Of a stretch of 64,000 nt of DNA, positions 34,008-45,100 are shown one piece after another. Source of the stretch: Diphasiastrum complanatum (Eukaryota > Streptophyta > Lycopodiopsida > Lycopodiales > Lycopodiaceae). The notes under the pieces were generated by a model. That model made no database searches and was not told the origin of the DNA. It was given only the letters and a program-made list of their open reading frames with translations. Made by a program: the position numbers and the translations under genes. Where the stretch lies: contig CM055092.1 in NCBI GenBank assembly GCA_029204225.1, forward strand, positions 85,433,878 through 85,497,877. The letters run 5' to 3'. How positions within the stretch are numbered: position 1 is the stretch's first letter; the number at the start of each line of letters is the position of its first letter.

Positions 34008-34165
34008 GGTTGGTTGGGATTCCAGTTTTCTTAAGTTTGAATGGTTAAGCTTGTTACATTTCTGAGTTGGCTTTTACGTAAGTGCATGATGAATGAATGT
34101 TAGACTTAAGCGCGTGTTGGAGAAACCGCTCAAGTCCCAGCACCCTTTGAGGCGCCGGCGCAACA
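34008..34165 (+). repeat. Element C 5' LTR, 3' end
   Basis: Matches the last ~150 bp of 37540-38457, ending GGCGCAACA, two bases before the PBS. Confidence 0.88.
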
Positions 34166-34255
34166 TGTGGTATCAGAGCCGACTAGCCGGTCAGCTACGC
34201 AAGTCTCACAGGGATGGCTACGTTTTGAGATTTGTCAAGACAATCGTTGCGCAAG

Positions 34256-34607
34256 GTGCTGCCCACAGTGTAAACATGGGTGTGTCCATGGTCGGGGTGG
34301 TCGGCAGAACGGGGGACTTGATGAGACAAGGTGCTGCCCTTCAGGTGTAAGCACGGTCATTTCCCGCCGTTCAGGCCTGGCGCCGTCTGCACGTAGGACA
34401 GATAAGAAAATGTGCTGCCATTAGGTTGGTGAAAGCACGGTCTGTGCCTTGTGGGATGCATACAGAGATGCTACTCGGATTCGGGTGTAAAACACGGGTA
34501 GTTAGTTACCGGTGCGGGATAGCTGCCGATCGTTTAGCTATAAGGGCTATCGACCAAAAAGTGGTGAGGCGTGATTGAGGCAATGTGTTGCTTAATGGTG
34601 AAAGCAC
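34256..34607 (+). other. Leader hairpin array of element C, five copies
   Basis: Motifs at 34256-34277, 34331-34354, 34412-34438, 34468-34494 and 34585-34607 align one to one with those of element B. The fifth has GTGTT against AGCAC, a change that keeps pairing through G-U. The first has lost its 3' arm (AACAT). Confidence 0.7.
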
Positions 34608-34963
34608 ATATGGTTGGATGGATGTTTCCCCGTGGGCTAATTCTATGATAGATTTGTGTGGGCGCAGCTAGGCAAAGGTCCTACGTTCGGTCTCAGGGGG
34701 GATTGTGGCTTGAGAGGGATCCTTTGTGTTTGCTTTGGTTGGTATGTTCCGTTTGTTGTGTGCTTGCTTGGACACAAATGACCTGGTTCCTACTTGGCTC
34801 TCAGGTGATGTGAGCATGCTAAGTTTGAGGAGGGGATATTTTCATTGAAGCTGATTTAATAAAGAAGAAAAGAGAGTTGTGGGGCCCGGCCAACAAAAGG
34901 GAGAGTTTTCAAAAATAAAAAGGATTAAGGCGATAATCTGTTGGAAGTACACCTCTTACTATA

Positions 34964-37173
34964 ATGGAGGACCACCTTGATGAGTTACAAGAATTGATGG
35001 ACGGAGAGGAGCAGGCTCGAGAATACGGCTCCCGCATGCATTGAGATGGCACCAGGTCCAAGTCAAGAAAGAAAGAGCGTATGCACTCCACAGTGGCGCC
35101 TCTCCAAGAAGAGATGGGTGGCCCTTCTGAACCTACACCAAGAGACGAACCCTTGCCAGAGGTGCAACAAGACCTCTTTGAAGTGAAGATGCGGCAATAC
35201 TTATCAAGTGCAATGACGGTTATGCTTAGCGAGGTGAAGAAGGAGAGAGAAACAGAAAGAAAAGAATGGCAAACATCCCTGCGAACCATGAACCTTACTC
35301 AATTCAACCTCGCTAGAGAAATGAGAGACAGGCTAACATAGCTCGAAGCCAGGTTTGAAGAGTTGGAGGCAACTAGAGGGAATGCAGTGGCGCCTCCTCC
35401 ACAGATACCAAGAGAACCACGAGCACAAAACACAGAAGGCCCAAAGAAGACTGTCAAAGTAAAACCACCTACTTTCAAAGGAGAGCGTGACATTCGAATT
35501 GTGGAAGATTGGTTGTTTCACATGGACCATTAATTCTGTCTGATGAACACTCCTGAGGAAGAAAGAACGGACTTGGCATTAGCATATTTTGAGGGCTACA
35601 CCACAAATTGGTACCGGATGACAAGAATGCATTTCCAGACATGGGACGCATTCAAAACCGCATTACGAGAGGAGTTCATACCGAAGAATTCACACATGAG
35701 ATTGAGGACAAAATTATCAGGGCTCAAGCAGAAAGGGTCATTGCGAGAGTACCTCAATAAATTCAGACAGAGTGTATGGGTTATTGAAGATATGTCCGAG
35801 GCAGACAAAACTCATTACCTCTTGTCTGGAATGCAATCTTGGACCTGGCGTGCAATAGACAGCTACATGCCCCATGATTTCAATTCAACTATCGGGCGGC
35901 TGAAATGGTTTGTGAGTATGAGAGCACATTGGCACCAGCTGCTCCCTCAACCTCAACAAGAGTATTTAGTGGATCCAGACCGAGTCCGAGCTTCTTTTCA
36001 AGGGGGGACTCAGCTTCAAATGGCAACCAAGCCTCGAGTAGCGTGAACAAATTCCCAACAAAAATAGGGTTTGGCAACCAAGGCAACAATTGAGGGAACA
36101 CGTTCCAGAGAAGAAACAATGTTGGACCTTCAGCTAGTCACAGCGACAGCTCACCAACAGTGGGCTGTTCCATGCGCCGCTTCAACTGTCATCAGCAAGG
36201 TCACTCTTGGAGGTCATGCCCCAAACCATTGAACAAGCAAATCATGGCTGCCATTGAAGGATTTGATAGAATGGAGAGAGAGGCATTTGATCAAGAAGAT
36301 GGTGAACAGGATGACGAAGAGGACCTAGAAACGGATTTGATGGAGTCTGACCTGAATGCCTCACAACAGGTAGGGGCACTTGCGGCGTATCGTGAACATC
36401 TCATGGCGACTCCTGCGAGAGGATCAAAGTTATTGTACCTGAAAGGCTGTATTCAAGGCAAGATCATTTACTTCATGGTAGACTTGGGAGCGTCACATAA
36501 CTACTTGTCAGAAAAACTGACAGGGGAATTGGACATCCAATGTGAAAAAAATGTGACTCCTATTTGTGTGGAGACTATGAAAGGTACAATGACCACTTGC
36601 AGATTGGCAACCACCTTACCAATCTCCCTGGGAACCTGGAAGAATCGACTAACGTTCACAATCTTGAAGATGGATGCCTTCAACGCTATTTTGGGATTAA
36701 GCTAGTTTAACGAACATGTGGTGGCCTTCTTGGCAAAAGGGGTTAAGCTTGTGTTATTATATAATGGCAGGAGACCTTGTGTCGTCAGAGCTGTGCCAGG
36801 GGACCAACTAAAAAATAACGACACAAATGAACCTAAGCCAACCATCCCTCCCAATCTCATTCACCTCTTTAACGAAGGGCAGCCAACAGTGACAAACCAG
36901 CTGACACGGGACCAAATGGAGCCAACATTGCCTACAGTTTGTACATCAAAGGTGAATTCAAGTGCCGATGCAGAGCTCAAGGAGCTCAACTTGTGTGACC
37001 AAGCGAAAGCTCACCTCTTTAACAAAGGACATCTAGCAGTGACAGACCAGCTGACGCGAGGTCGAATGGAGCCAACATTGCCTGCAGCTTCTACATTAGA
37101 GGTGAATCTAAGTGCCGATGCAGAGCTCAAGGAGCTCAACTTGGGCGACCAAACAAAAAATCTAGAGTCCTAG
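34964..37173 (+). pseudogene. Element C gag-protease gene, broken
   Basis: ATG at 34964 (MEDHLDELQELMDGEEQ) opens a frame interrupted by TGA at 35042, TAG at about 35339 and TAA at about 35532, with a frameshift near 35900. Gag core at 35543-35900 (LALAYFEGYTTNWY, FIPKNSHMRLRTKL, GSLREYLNKFRQSV) matches the Retrotrans_gag fold of Ty3/gypsy elements. The zinc knuckle near 36180-36222 reads FNCHQQGHSWRSC, lacking the first cysteine (R). The retropepsin-like motif near 36480 is DLGASHN instead of the usual D-S/T-G-A, so the catalytic triad is altered. NAILGLS near 36690 is the second protease signature. Its tail contains two 50-residue repeats. Confidence 0.85.
36862..37161 (+). repeat. Two 150-bp in-frame repeats at the end of element C's ORF
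   Basis: CACCTCTTTAAC starts at 36862 and 37012. Each unit encodes HLFN-G, VT-QLTR, MEPTLP and ADAELKELNL. The repeat keeps the frame, so selection on the protein or a recent duplication is likely. Function unknown. Confidence 0.88.
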
Positions 37174-37539
37174 GGGACTCATTCAGACGTGCGACGAAAA
37201 CGACATATCTGAGGCTTAAGGGATCCGTAAGTACCTTTTTCTTTCATGTTAATAAAGTAAGCCACATTTCTCATCGAGGAGTGAGCTTCAGTCTAATGTC
37301 TAAGTGCAGCAACTTTACATAGGTTTTACGTAAGTGAACTAGATCCACACTTTTCCTGTGCTGGGTGCAAACACAATATTTTTACTTCTCTTTACAATTG
37401 GTCTCCTTTGGTCGGTGAATCAAGCCCGTGCCCTTGTATATGTGAATAAAGTCTGGCCGGTGAATTAAGCCCGTGCCATGAGTCTTAGGTTCTAGTTTGG
37501 CCCTAATGAGGACATCAGCTTTCTCAAACGAGGGGAGGA

Positions 37540-38457
37540 TGTTGTAAAGCTGAATCGGGTGCACCCATCGTGCCCTGTAAGACTCTAAGGAGTGACACTC
37601 TCTAAGGTCCCAGAGCAAGTTAGAACGTCAAGGATTGAGCCTCCGACCTGTGGTGAGCCAGTCAAGTAGTCACAAGTCATGAGCTAGCTCTGGAGCTCGA
37701 GTCATGGCCTAGTCAGGAAAGCAAGTTGATTCTGCCGCTGGGACCACTCCCGGGACCCATGTACGGGAGCCAGACTGATTCTGCCAGGCTTGCCAGGCTT
37801 AATCAGCAAAATAAAAACTAAGTCCTGAAAAGCGTGCTTTACCAGAAAGCACTATGTTTCAAACCAGAGGGGGTGCGCCAAATCATAGCAGAACTATAGG
37901 GGGAGTCCGGCAGACAGAAACTTGGGCAGCTCAACCAGCGCCAGGAATCCAGTCGCCAGGTCTCAGCTCCCTCTACCAGCACGAGCCAGGCAAATGCACA
38001 GCACGTGTTGGTGGCCCCGAGACTGGTCAGTCTATGTATGAATGCAACCTCTTCCAAATCTAATAAAGTTGATCCTTGGGGATGATTACCATTTCGGTTT
38101 TGCCTCCGAGACTGGTCCAAGTGGAAGGACCCTTACTACAACCTTTTTGCGTCGTCGGCGCCTAAGGGTCCTCGTCATCGACGTGGGACTTGCCGCTATG
38201 CCAATTGGTCAGTTTGGTGACCACTATGCCTTGGGTTTCATGTGTGGCTTGTCTTTGCCTTTGGTTACCTTTTGGGGATGAATTCTGAGTTGGCTTTCGG
38301 GTTGGTTGGGATTCCAGTTTTCTTAAGTCTGAATGGTTAAGCTTGTTACGTTTCTGAGTTGGCTTTTATATAAGTGCATGATGGATGAATGTTAGACTTA
38401 AGCGCGTGTTGGGGAAACCGCTCAAGTCCCAGCGCCCTTTGAGGTGCCGGCACAACA
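37540..38457 (+). repeat. Element C 3' LTR, complete, 918 bp
   Basis: Starts TGTTGTAAAGCTGAA (first 12 bases as in the A/B LTR) and ends GGCACAACA. Internal blocks such as GTGCTTTACCAG and ACTATAGGGG are shared with the A/B LTR, showing common ancestry. Used here as the uninterrupted reference for the invaded 5' LTR. Confidence 0.9.
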
Positions 38458-38483
38458 CATGATCAAGCCCCATTGGTTTTTCC

Positions 38484-40486
38484 ATGAGACATTGGTCTTT
38501 CCATGAGACCATGGGACATCTTATAAAAAGTCCAGAGATCAGTGATCAATATGATGGCTACATTCCTAAAGAATATCTACAATATATAGTAAAATCACCT
38601 CTCTCTAAAGCGACAGGTTTTTGCGCTAGTTCTGCACAATCTCACAACAGAAGACCTGATAGATTTGATGTTAAAATTAAATATTTGCTTTGAGGTGGAC
38701 AAAGAAAAGTTTTATATCCCAACTACTTTATCAGATCGAAGTAAGGCATCTGTCACCGAGGGAGGAATTAGATCATTGACATAGCTATCTGCCGAACAGT
38801 CCCCTCATTGCGTGTACATTGGACGCAGGTTGGAGTGTAGTGATCAAGATCTCACATTCCTCACGGTGGGGTTTTTCCCACGCCTTCAGGTACGAGCATG
38901 TGAATTTGATCTAAGATATAGAAGTGTAAACCCAAATAATCACAAAATGAAGTAGTAATCAACATGAAATAACTGTGGAGGTGACTGAAAAGCATCGAAT
39001 GAAGACCACTCTACCATCAAAGTTTATGGTTTCAAATCTTATTAGAAATGACGTGGGGGTCGTGTTCTTATTCTATTAACCTTTCCATCTGTCTCATCCA
39101 TGCAGGTGGAGTTTCGAAAGATTTTTGGATCAAAAGATAAAGGTGCAGGTTTTTCACTCCAGAGGATGTGATATCTTTTTACGATGGTGTGGACATCATT
39201 GTGGAGTATGGTGGTGATAGAGGCTTTGACATTGACATTTTGGTCCGCTCATCCTGCAAGACAGACATTGATATTCTTGAGTTGTGGAAGGAGATCTATT
39301 GAAGCGTATTGTAGACTTTTGTGCAAAGCCGATAGTTGGGTGCCAGGGAGTCGTGCTTGTGACCAGCATTTTGCGACCAAAGTGCGTGGAGATGTTGACA
39401 CCATACATATACAGGAAGCAACAAGCAGTGTCTGTGGAAGCTTTGAAACAGAAGGTGTTGGAGGGAGGCGACTTAAGCTTTAAGCATTCCTGGGATTCGT
39501 CCAATCATGCAGTGTGCTGAGTTAAAACCTGAACCTGACAAGGCGCAGGATTTGTTGGGCAGCAAAGCATGGGTGGATGTGCTTGAAAGACACAAGGACG
39601 CGTTGGTAATGCGTCTTCGTGATTTGAACAGTTTGGACGAAAAGCTTAATCAACCAAATGATACAAATGTGGTGGAGCCTGACGTATCATCGCCAAAAAC
39701 TAATGTTTACAGCCGGAATGGATAATTCCGAGTTGAGAATCGTTTGTCTGGTATTGTGAGAGACATGGAGGAGCTGCATGGCCACATGAAGAACCATTTT
39801 TAGGCGTTGCGTGATGATATGAAGAACCAATTTGATCGGCTAGAAGAGAAACTAGTGGAGATGGATAAAGAGATCAAATCAATGCAAGATAAGCTTCTGC
39901 CAGAGGTTTGCTCTAAGTTGGATGAGATAATGGACTTCTCTGTGGAGTTGAAGAAGCTTAAGTTCCTAGGCTTGTGTACTTCACACATGATGATGCCATT
40001 TTGGGCAGAGAATTAGTGACGAAACTAGTGCTTGAGATGAGGACTTTGCAGCTTCACCTCATGTGTGAACATAAAGATGGGTTTCATCGAGTGGAGGGTC
40101 AAGCCGGTTGTGAATTCACATGGGAAAGCAACTTGGGACAAAACATTCACCTTCTTTCGGTATGGGGCCTCAATGTCATTATATTGTTGATTAAAGTGGG
40201 TGCCCATGTGGCCTTAGGGATGGGTGACATGATCCATGATGTGGCAAAGGTGCTAGGACTTCAACTGGGGATTCATGGAAAGTACGCAATTGGAAGTGAC
40301 AATGGGTTGGCGCCACATGATAAAGATGCAGCTACAAGGGCCCTCAATGATTTTTTGAAAGAAAAAAACATTTTAGAGCTGTTTGGTTTGGAAAAAGTCA
40401 TGTATAAGGAGCAAGAACTTAAAATGGGATCATTGGCTTGGGTTTGTGAAAACACTTTAACGAGGGATTGCGTAATGGCACATTGA
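38484..40486 (+). pseudogene. Decayed fragment of a cellular gene, COR-domain (Roco/NLR-like) candidate
   Basis: Frames at 38484-38890 give HETMGHLIKSPEIS, then after a shift near 38630 LTTEDLIDLMLKLNICFEV, FYIPTTLSD and YIGRRLECSDQDLTFLT...FFPRLQ. This pattern resembles, from memory, the COR (C-terminal of Roc) region of plant Roco/NLR-like proteins. After a GT-AG intron come VEFRKIF, VDIIVEYGGDRGFDIDI, VVLVTSILRPKCVEML and, from 39507 on, a coiled-coil segment and WGLNVIILLIKVGAHVALGMG. Several frameshifts and stops (for example near 39250, 39725, 39800 and 39975) disable it. Upstream exons are missing where element C is inserted. The family call is tentative; that it is a host gene rather than a retroelement is supported by the intron. 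Confidence 0.55.
38890..39105 (+). other. Retained intron of the COR-like pseudogene
   Basis: Donor CAG|GTACGAG and acceptor CATGCAG|GTGGAG, with a pyrimidine-rich run (TTTCCATCTGTCTCATCC) before the acceptor. 216 bp, AT-rich. Joining the exons keeps the frame. Confidence 0.7.
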
Positions 40487-41480
40487 TGATGTGGCCTCGA
40501 GACTAGATTAGCGGAAGTTATGGTTGGGGTTGGCTCTGTTCGCCTGAAGAGGATTTAAAAGTAAAAAATATGCAAAACTAATTTAAGAGGTTATCATAAT
40601 GACATAAGAGGATATACTTTTGGAATTAAAAGTTTTTGAGTTTTTACACCATTTGGAAGGAAATTTTTTTGTGTGTAGAAAACAAATAGTTATTCATTGT
40701 AGAGTCGACATGAATATCACAAGTTTGGTTGCTTGAGGCTTGTACATTGCAACATATATAGTGTAACTGGAAATCTACAAAAATGATGTAACTATAAATC
40801 AAAGCATGTCGTTGAATTTTTATGAATGATCTACATTTGAATCATCTATATCATCAACCATTAAAATCTACATTTCTACTTCTCAACCATATATTTTGTT
40901 GATCTACTTGTTTTTCACATGGATTCTACATTCTGTAAGTTAAAAGATCAAGAGTAGTATACTCCTGCCTTCTGTATCTAACTCTATAATTTTTGCATTG
41001 CTATACAAATTTAAATGATCTACACTTGAAGTTCAAAGAAATTGAAGCAATGTGATTGATTGTTTGATAGTAACACACTATGTTGCAGTAGACATGATTA
41101 AGAGATTGAGACAAGCTAGATACAATAAAAGAAGTTTTCAATGGTGTGCTCTATGATGTTTGATGTGGAACTTGACCTTGAATGAGAATATGTACGAGTA
41201 GTGGATCAGAGCTCGATGTTGAACATTTAATAGGATAATTTATAAGATATCGAGTAATAATTGAATCCAGGTGCGTGATAACTTATTGAGATGATGTGAC
41301 ACATCTTTAATTCAGTAGCATTGTGTGTTGCCTTAGAATGGCAACTAGTGTCACATGCTCACCTGCATCTACAATTTCAACAATATCAACACAATGGTAT
41401 GTGGATGCATCTGTTAGATTTCTTATGCTCAACATTAAACAAATCGTTCAAGTAATGAGCATCCTGAAAATCGAAGGCCG
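40487..41480. other. AT-rich sequence without recognised features
   Basis: No supported gene, repeat or element boundary. Probably the downstream flank of the pseudogene grading into the LTR or flank of copia-4. Confidence 0.5.
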
Positions 41481-41935
41481 ACAACATGTTTTCGGGCCTT
41501 CACATTTTTCCTTTGAGATTTTTTGTGCCTTAAACGTTTTGAAGGCACCTTCTCCGTTTTCATCTTTTTCGCCTTTTTTTGCAACTTTGCGAAAAAATTG
41601 ACACAATGGCCAAGTGGCCAAAATGCCTTAGAAATCATTTTTAAGGCACCTTCTCCTTTTTCGTCTTTTTCGTCATTTTAAAGACACCTTCGCCTTTTTC
41701 AGCTTTTTTATTGTCTTTAATCTAAGGCACCTTCGCCTTCTTCATTGCCTTTAATCTAAGGCACCTTCACCTTCTTCACTAAACTTCAATGTAAGGCACC
41801 TTCGCCTTTTTCGCCTTCTTCAATGCCTTCAGTCTACAAATGCCTTAGGGATTTACACACCTTGAGTCTAAGGGCACCTTCAAGAATTGCATACCTTCAG
41901 TCTAAAGGGCACCTTCGGATTTTTCGCGTTTTTGC
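41481..41935 (+). repeat. Degenerate AAGGCACCTTCGCC repeat region
   Basis: About nine irregularly spaced copies of GGCACCTTC (with variants) separated by runs such as TTTTTC, TTCATTGCC and TTAATCTAAG. Units vary from ~25 to 60 bp. Upstream of a copia PBS by ~460 bp, so it may belong to that element's 5' LTR. Confidence 0.75.
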
Positions 41936-42392
41936 TACATTGGCAGACCGACATCGCCAACTTATCATCAACCCTAAAACAGGTGGAGAAACAAATATCC
42001 TAAGGGCGGTTACCAATTTTTGTATAGATGCAAAACTGGAGTAAATGGCAGTTAAGGCATAAGATATTTTTCTCTCGACACTTGTAAATATATATACTTG
42101 CTTAATCAAGCTATGTAAGCGTTAATTGAATTTCTTCTTTTAATCAAAGTTTTTCTGTAGCCAGCGTTATCAAACTCAACAAGCTGAAGTTATTACTTCA
42201 AGCCATCATACTCACTATTGATATTTATCAGAGTGCAATTTTTGTCTCACTATTGTGTCGTTCATTTGCATATTCTGTATGAATTCTTCTACTTGAATAT
42301 TTTTGCTGCTAACTGTTGCGTTTCCGTTCCTACATGCCACGCTCAGATCCTCGAGCCTCCGCTACCGCTCACGCTCCCACCGTTTTATGACA

Positions 42393-42404
42393 TGGTATCA
42401 GAGC
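42393..42404 (+). other. Copia-4 primer-binding site
   Basis: TGGTATCAGAGC directly after TTATGACA, which should be the end of a 5' LTR whose start I cannot place. Confidence 0.85.
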
Positions 42405-42537
42405 AGGCATTTCAGTAATCTGCATTTCTATTGCAGATTACTAGTCTTGTTTCTATCAAAACGTCTTTTTAGCAAACGCACAACCAACAGTATTCTGACA
42501 GTCGCTGTTTCTAGCAACGATCTCGTTCAACCAGAAT

Positions 42538-45100
42538 GGATCCATCATCTAGGTCATCTCTCATTGACAAACTCGATGGAGATAACTACCATCTCTGGAA
42601 ATTCAAGATGAAGGTTATACTTCTAGCCAAAGAACTATGAGACATCGTTGATGAGCTCTCTATTCAAAAAATCAAAAGATTAGATCCAAGAGATCTACAA
42701 AGTCAGGCTCTATTGACAAGAAGAGCAACATGCAGTCTGGACCAAATTTCGGTTCAAGATCGAATTCATGCTCTTCATCATTTCAACCAGCGTAGAAACT
42801 TTTTTGTAGATACTGTAAGAGGACTAGCCATGAAATCAAGGACTGTCGAACTTTGAAGTACAACAACGAAAAGAAGAAGCAGTTCCAACAACAAGCACAT
42901 AGTGCTACAGCCAGTCACTGAAATCAGCAACAAGAAGAAGAAGATGAAGCAGCATTCATGACCAAAGTCGGAGAACAACATGATATCAATTCCTAGTATC
43001 TAGATTCCGAAACAACTCAACACATGACTCACCATCTCGTCTGGTTCACAAACTACAAGTCATTCACCCACTCTCGAGTTGTGCAACTTGGAGACAACTC
43101 ATCACATTCAAACGAAGGTGAAGGAACAGTCAGAGTTGAATTCAAAAGAGGTGAAGTCAAGTTGATGTCCAAAATTCTCCACGTTCCAAATCTGACCAAG
43201 AATCTGCTCTCAGTTAGCAGAATTACCGATTCAGGTCGGAGAGTCAAATTCAATATAGAAGGTTGCATAATTTTTGACAAATCCCAGAAGGTTCTAGCCT
43301 ACGGAAGAAGAAGCGGCTATCTATACAAACTCAGCCATTGCTATTCTTCTAACAATCAAGCTCTTCACACAACCACTTCTAAATCAACTGATATGCTATG
43401 GCATTTCAGACTTGGCCATCTTAACTTCAACGGTATTCAACAAATGTCCGCTCAAAGTCTAGTACAAGATCTGCCTTCAATCAGCAAGCCAACTTCTCTA
43501 TGCAAAAGCTGTATTATCAACAAGCATGCAAGGAGTCTCTTCAGTTCAGACTCAGTTCACACATCCAAGGACTTGCTTGACCTTGTAAATATGGAGATTT
43601 GTGGCCCGATGGGAGCTCTCTATTTTCTAATCTTCATCGACAACTTCTCTCGAAGGACTGCAACCTACTATCTGAAGAACAAGTATGAAGCATTCAAGTT
43701 CTTCATGCAGTTCAAGGCATCTGCAGAGAACCAGACCCAAAGGAAGATCAAGACGCTACGCACAGATGGAGGGGGAGAGTACATCTTCACAGAATTCAAG
43801 GAGTTCTGCAAGGCCAATGGGATACATCAACAATATACAACCAGCTACTCACCTCAGTCCATACCTCAGTCCAATGGTATAGTTGAACGGAAGAATCGAA
43901 CACTCGTCGAGAGTGGCAAGAGCATGATGGCCCGTGTCTCTCTTCCAAAGCAGAAGCTGTTACTATAGTTGCCTATTTACAGAATCGATTCATCACCAAA
44001 GCCCTGAATGGCAAGAAACCTTCTGAGGTGTGGACAGGATCAAAACCATCACTCAAACATATTCGAGTGTTTGGATGCATCACTTTCACTCAGATCCCTG
44101 AGAATCTAAGAAGAAAGCTAGATGACAAGAGCAGGAAAACGATTTTGATTGGCTATTTCCCAAATCACAAGGTATACAAGCTCTACAATTTGGATAACGA
44201 GAAGGCATTCACTAGTAGAGATGTCATTTTCATGGAAGACCACTTGATCGACCACAAATGGAAAGCCGTTGATAATTCCGACCCAAGGATCGAGCAACCA
44301 GACAATTTTGATCCAGGGATTCAACTACTGAATAACGACGATGACTCGGACAATGAGTTAGAACCTCAACGAGTCAACCCACATTAGAGGACCAAAGTTC
44401 AACCCAGAAGGTCGAACAGGTCCAGACAGCCTCCATCCAAATTTATGAATAATTCAGCCTACTACTTCGTATAGGAACCAAACACAGTTGCTAAGGCGAT
44501 GTCTACTCCTAATGCTAACTAGTGGAAAGCAGCGATGGACACCGAATTCGATTCTCTTATGGAGAATCAAACATGGACAATCACTGAGCTGCCAAAGGAC
44601 CGAAAACCAATTCCATGCAAATGGATATTCAAGACAAAGTACGACGTTGAAGGAAGGCTAAATTGTTATAAGGGCTAGGCTATTCGCCAAAGGCTTTTCC
44701 CAGATTTTAGATCTGGATTATTTAGAAACCTTCATCTCAGACGTCAAACATGCTTCGATCCACCTACTCCTCTCCTTTGCAGCCATAGCAGATCTTGAAG
44801 TCCACCAGATGGATGTCCAGACTGCTTTCCTCAATGGAACCATCGAAGAGGAAATCTACATGATGCAACTAGAGGGATACGAACTCAATGGCAAGCAATA
44901 GCACCTTGTATGCAAAATCCACAAGGTGCTCTATGGGTTGAAACAATCACTCAGAGCTTGATTCCAAAAGATCAATGCATTTCTGATAGAGAATGGTTTT
45001 ATTCCAAACTCAGCATACTCGAATGTCTACTTCAAATCTGTATCAAATCACTTCATCATCATCACTCTCTACGTAGATGATACACCCTTATTCTCTCCCA
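42538..45100 (+). pseudogene. Copia-4 gag-pol, broken and truncated at the RT active site
   Basis: MDPSSRSSLIDKLDGDNYHL at 42538 starts gag. A large part of gag is missing: the knuckle region (FCRYCKRTSHEIKDC) follows after only ~80 codons. The protease motif is YLDSETTQHM, so the usual DSGA is changed to DSET. Pre-integrase and integrase are open from 43024 to 43968, with HFRLGHLNF, RTDGGGEY and VERKNRT present, but the first aspartate is replaced (NMEICGPM). IN-RT linker and RT start follow (WKAAMDTEFDSLM, QMDVQTAFLNG) with stops, ending at LYVDD near 45085. RNase H and 3' LTR are absent. Confidence 0.88.

Larger units (their letters stand above)
34166..38457 (+). mobile_element. Element C, gag-protease-only gypsy-like retrotransposon (interior and 3' LTR)
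   Basis: Interior 34166-37539 with PBS TGGTATCAGAGCC at 34168-34180, broken gag-protease gene, purine tract CGAGGGGAGGA at 37529-37539 and 3' LTR 37540-38457. The 5' LTR survives as the pieces at 18258, 29425 and 34008. RT, RNase H and integrase are absent, not merely mutated: only ~370 bp separate the end of the ORF from the 3' LTR. This fits the published idea of TR-GAG elements (terminal repeats plus gag), here with a protease. The right flank is CATGA; the left flank is lost. Confidence 0.85.

Noticed and set aside
15835-34065. Many 60-140 codon open frames in the A/B LTRs, some repeated up to six times
   Set aside because: They occur on both strands in overlapping frames, follow LTR boundaries and encode Gly/Ala repeats from the GGCGCC module. 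They are LTR sequence, not genes.
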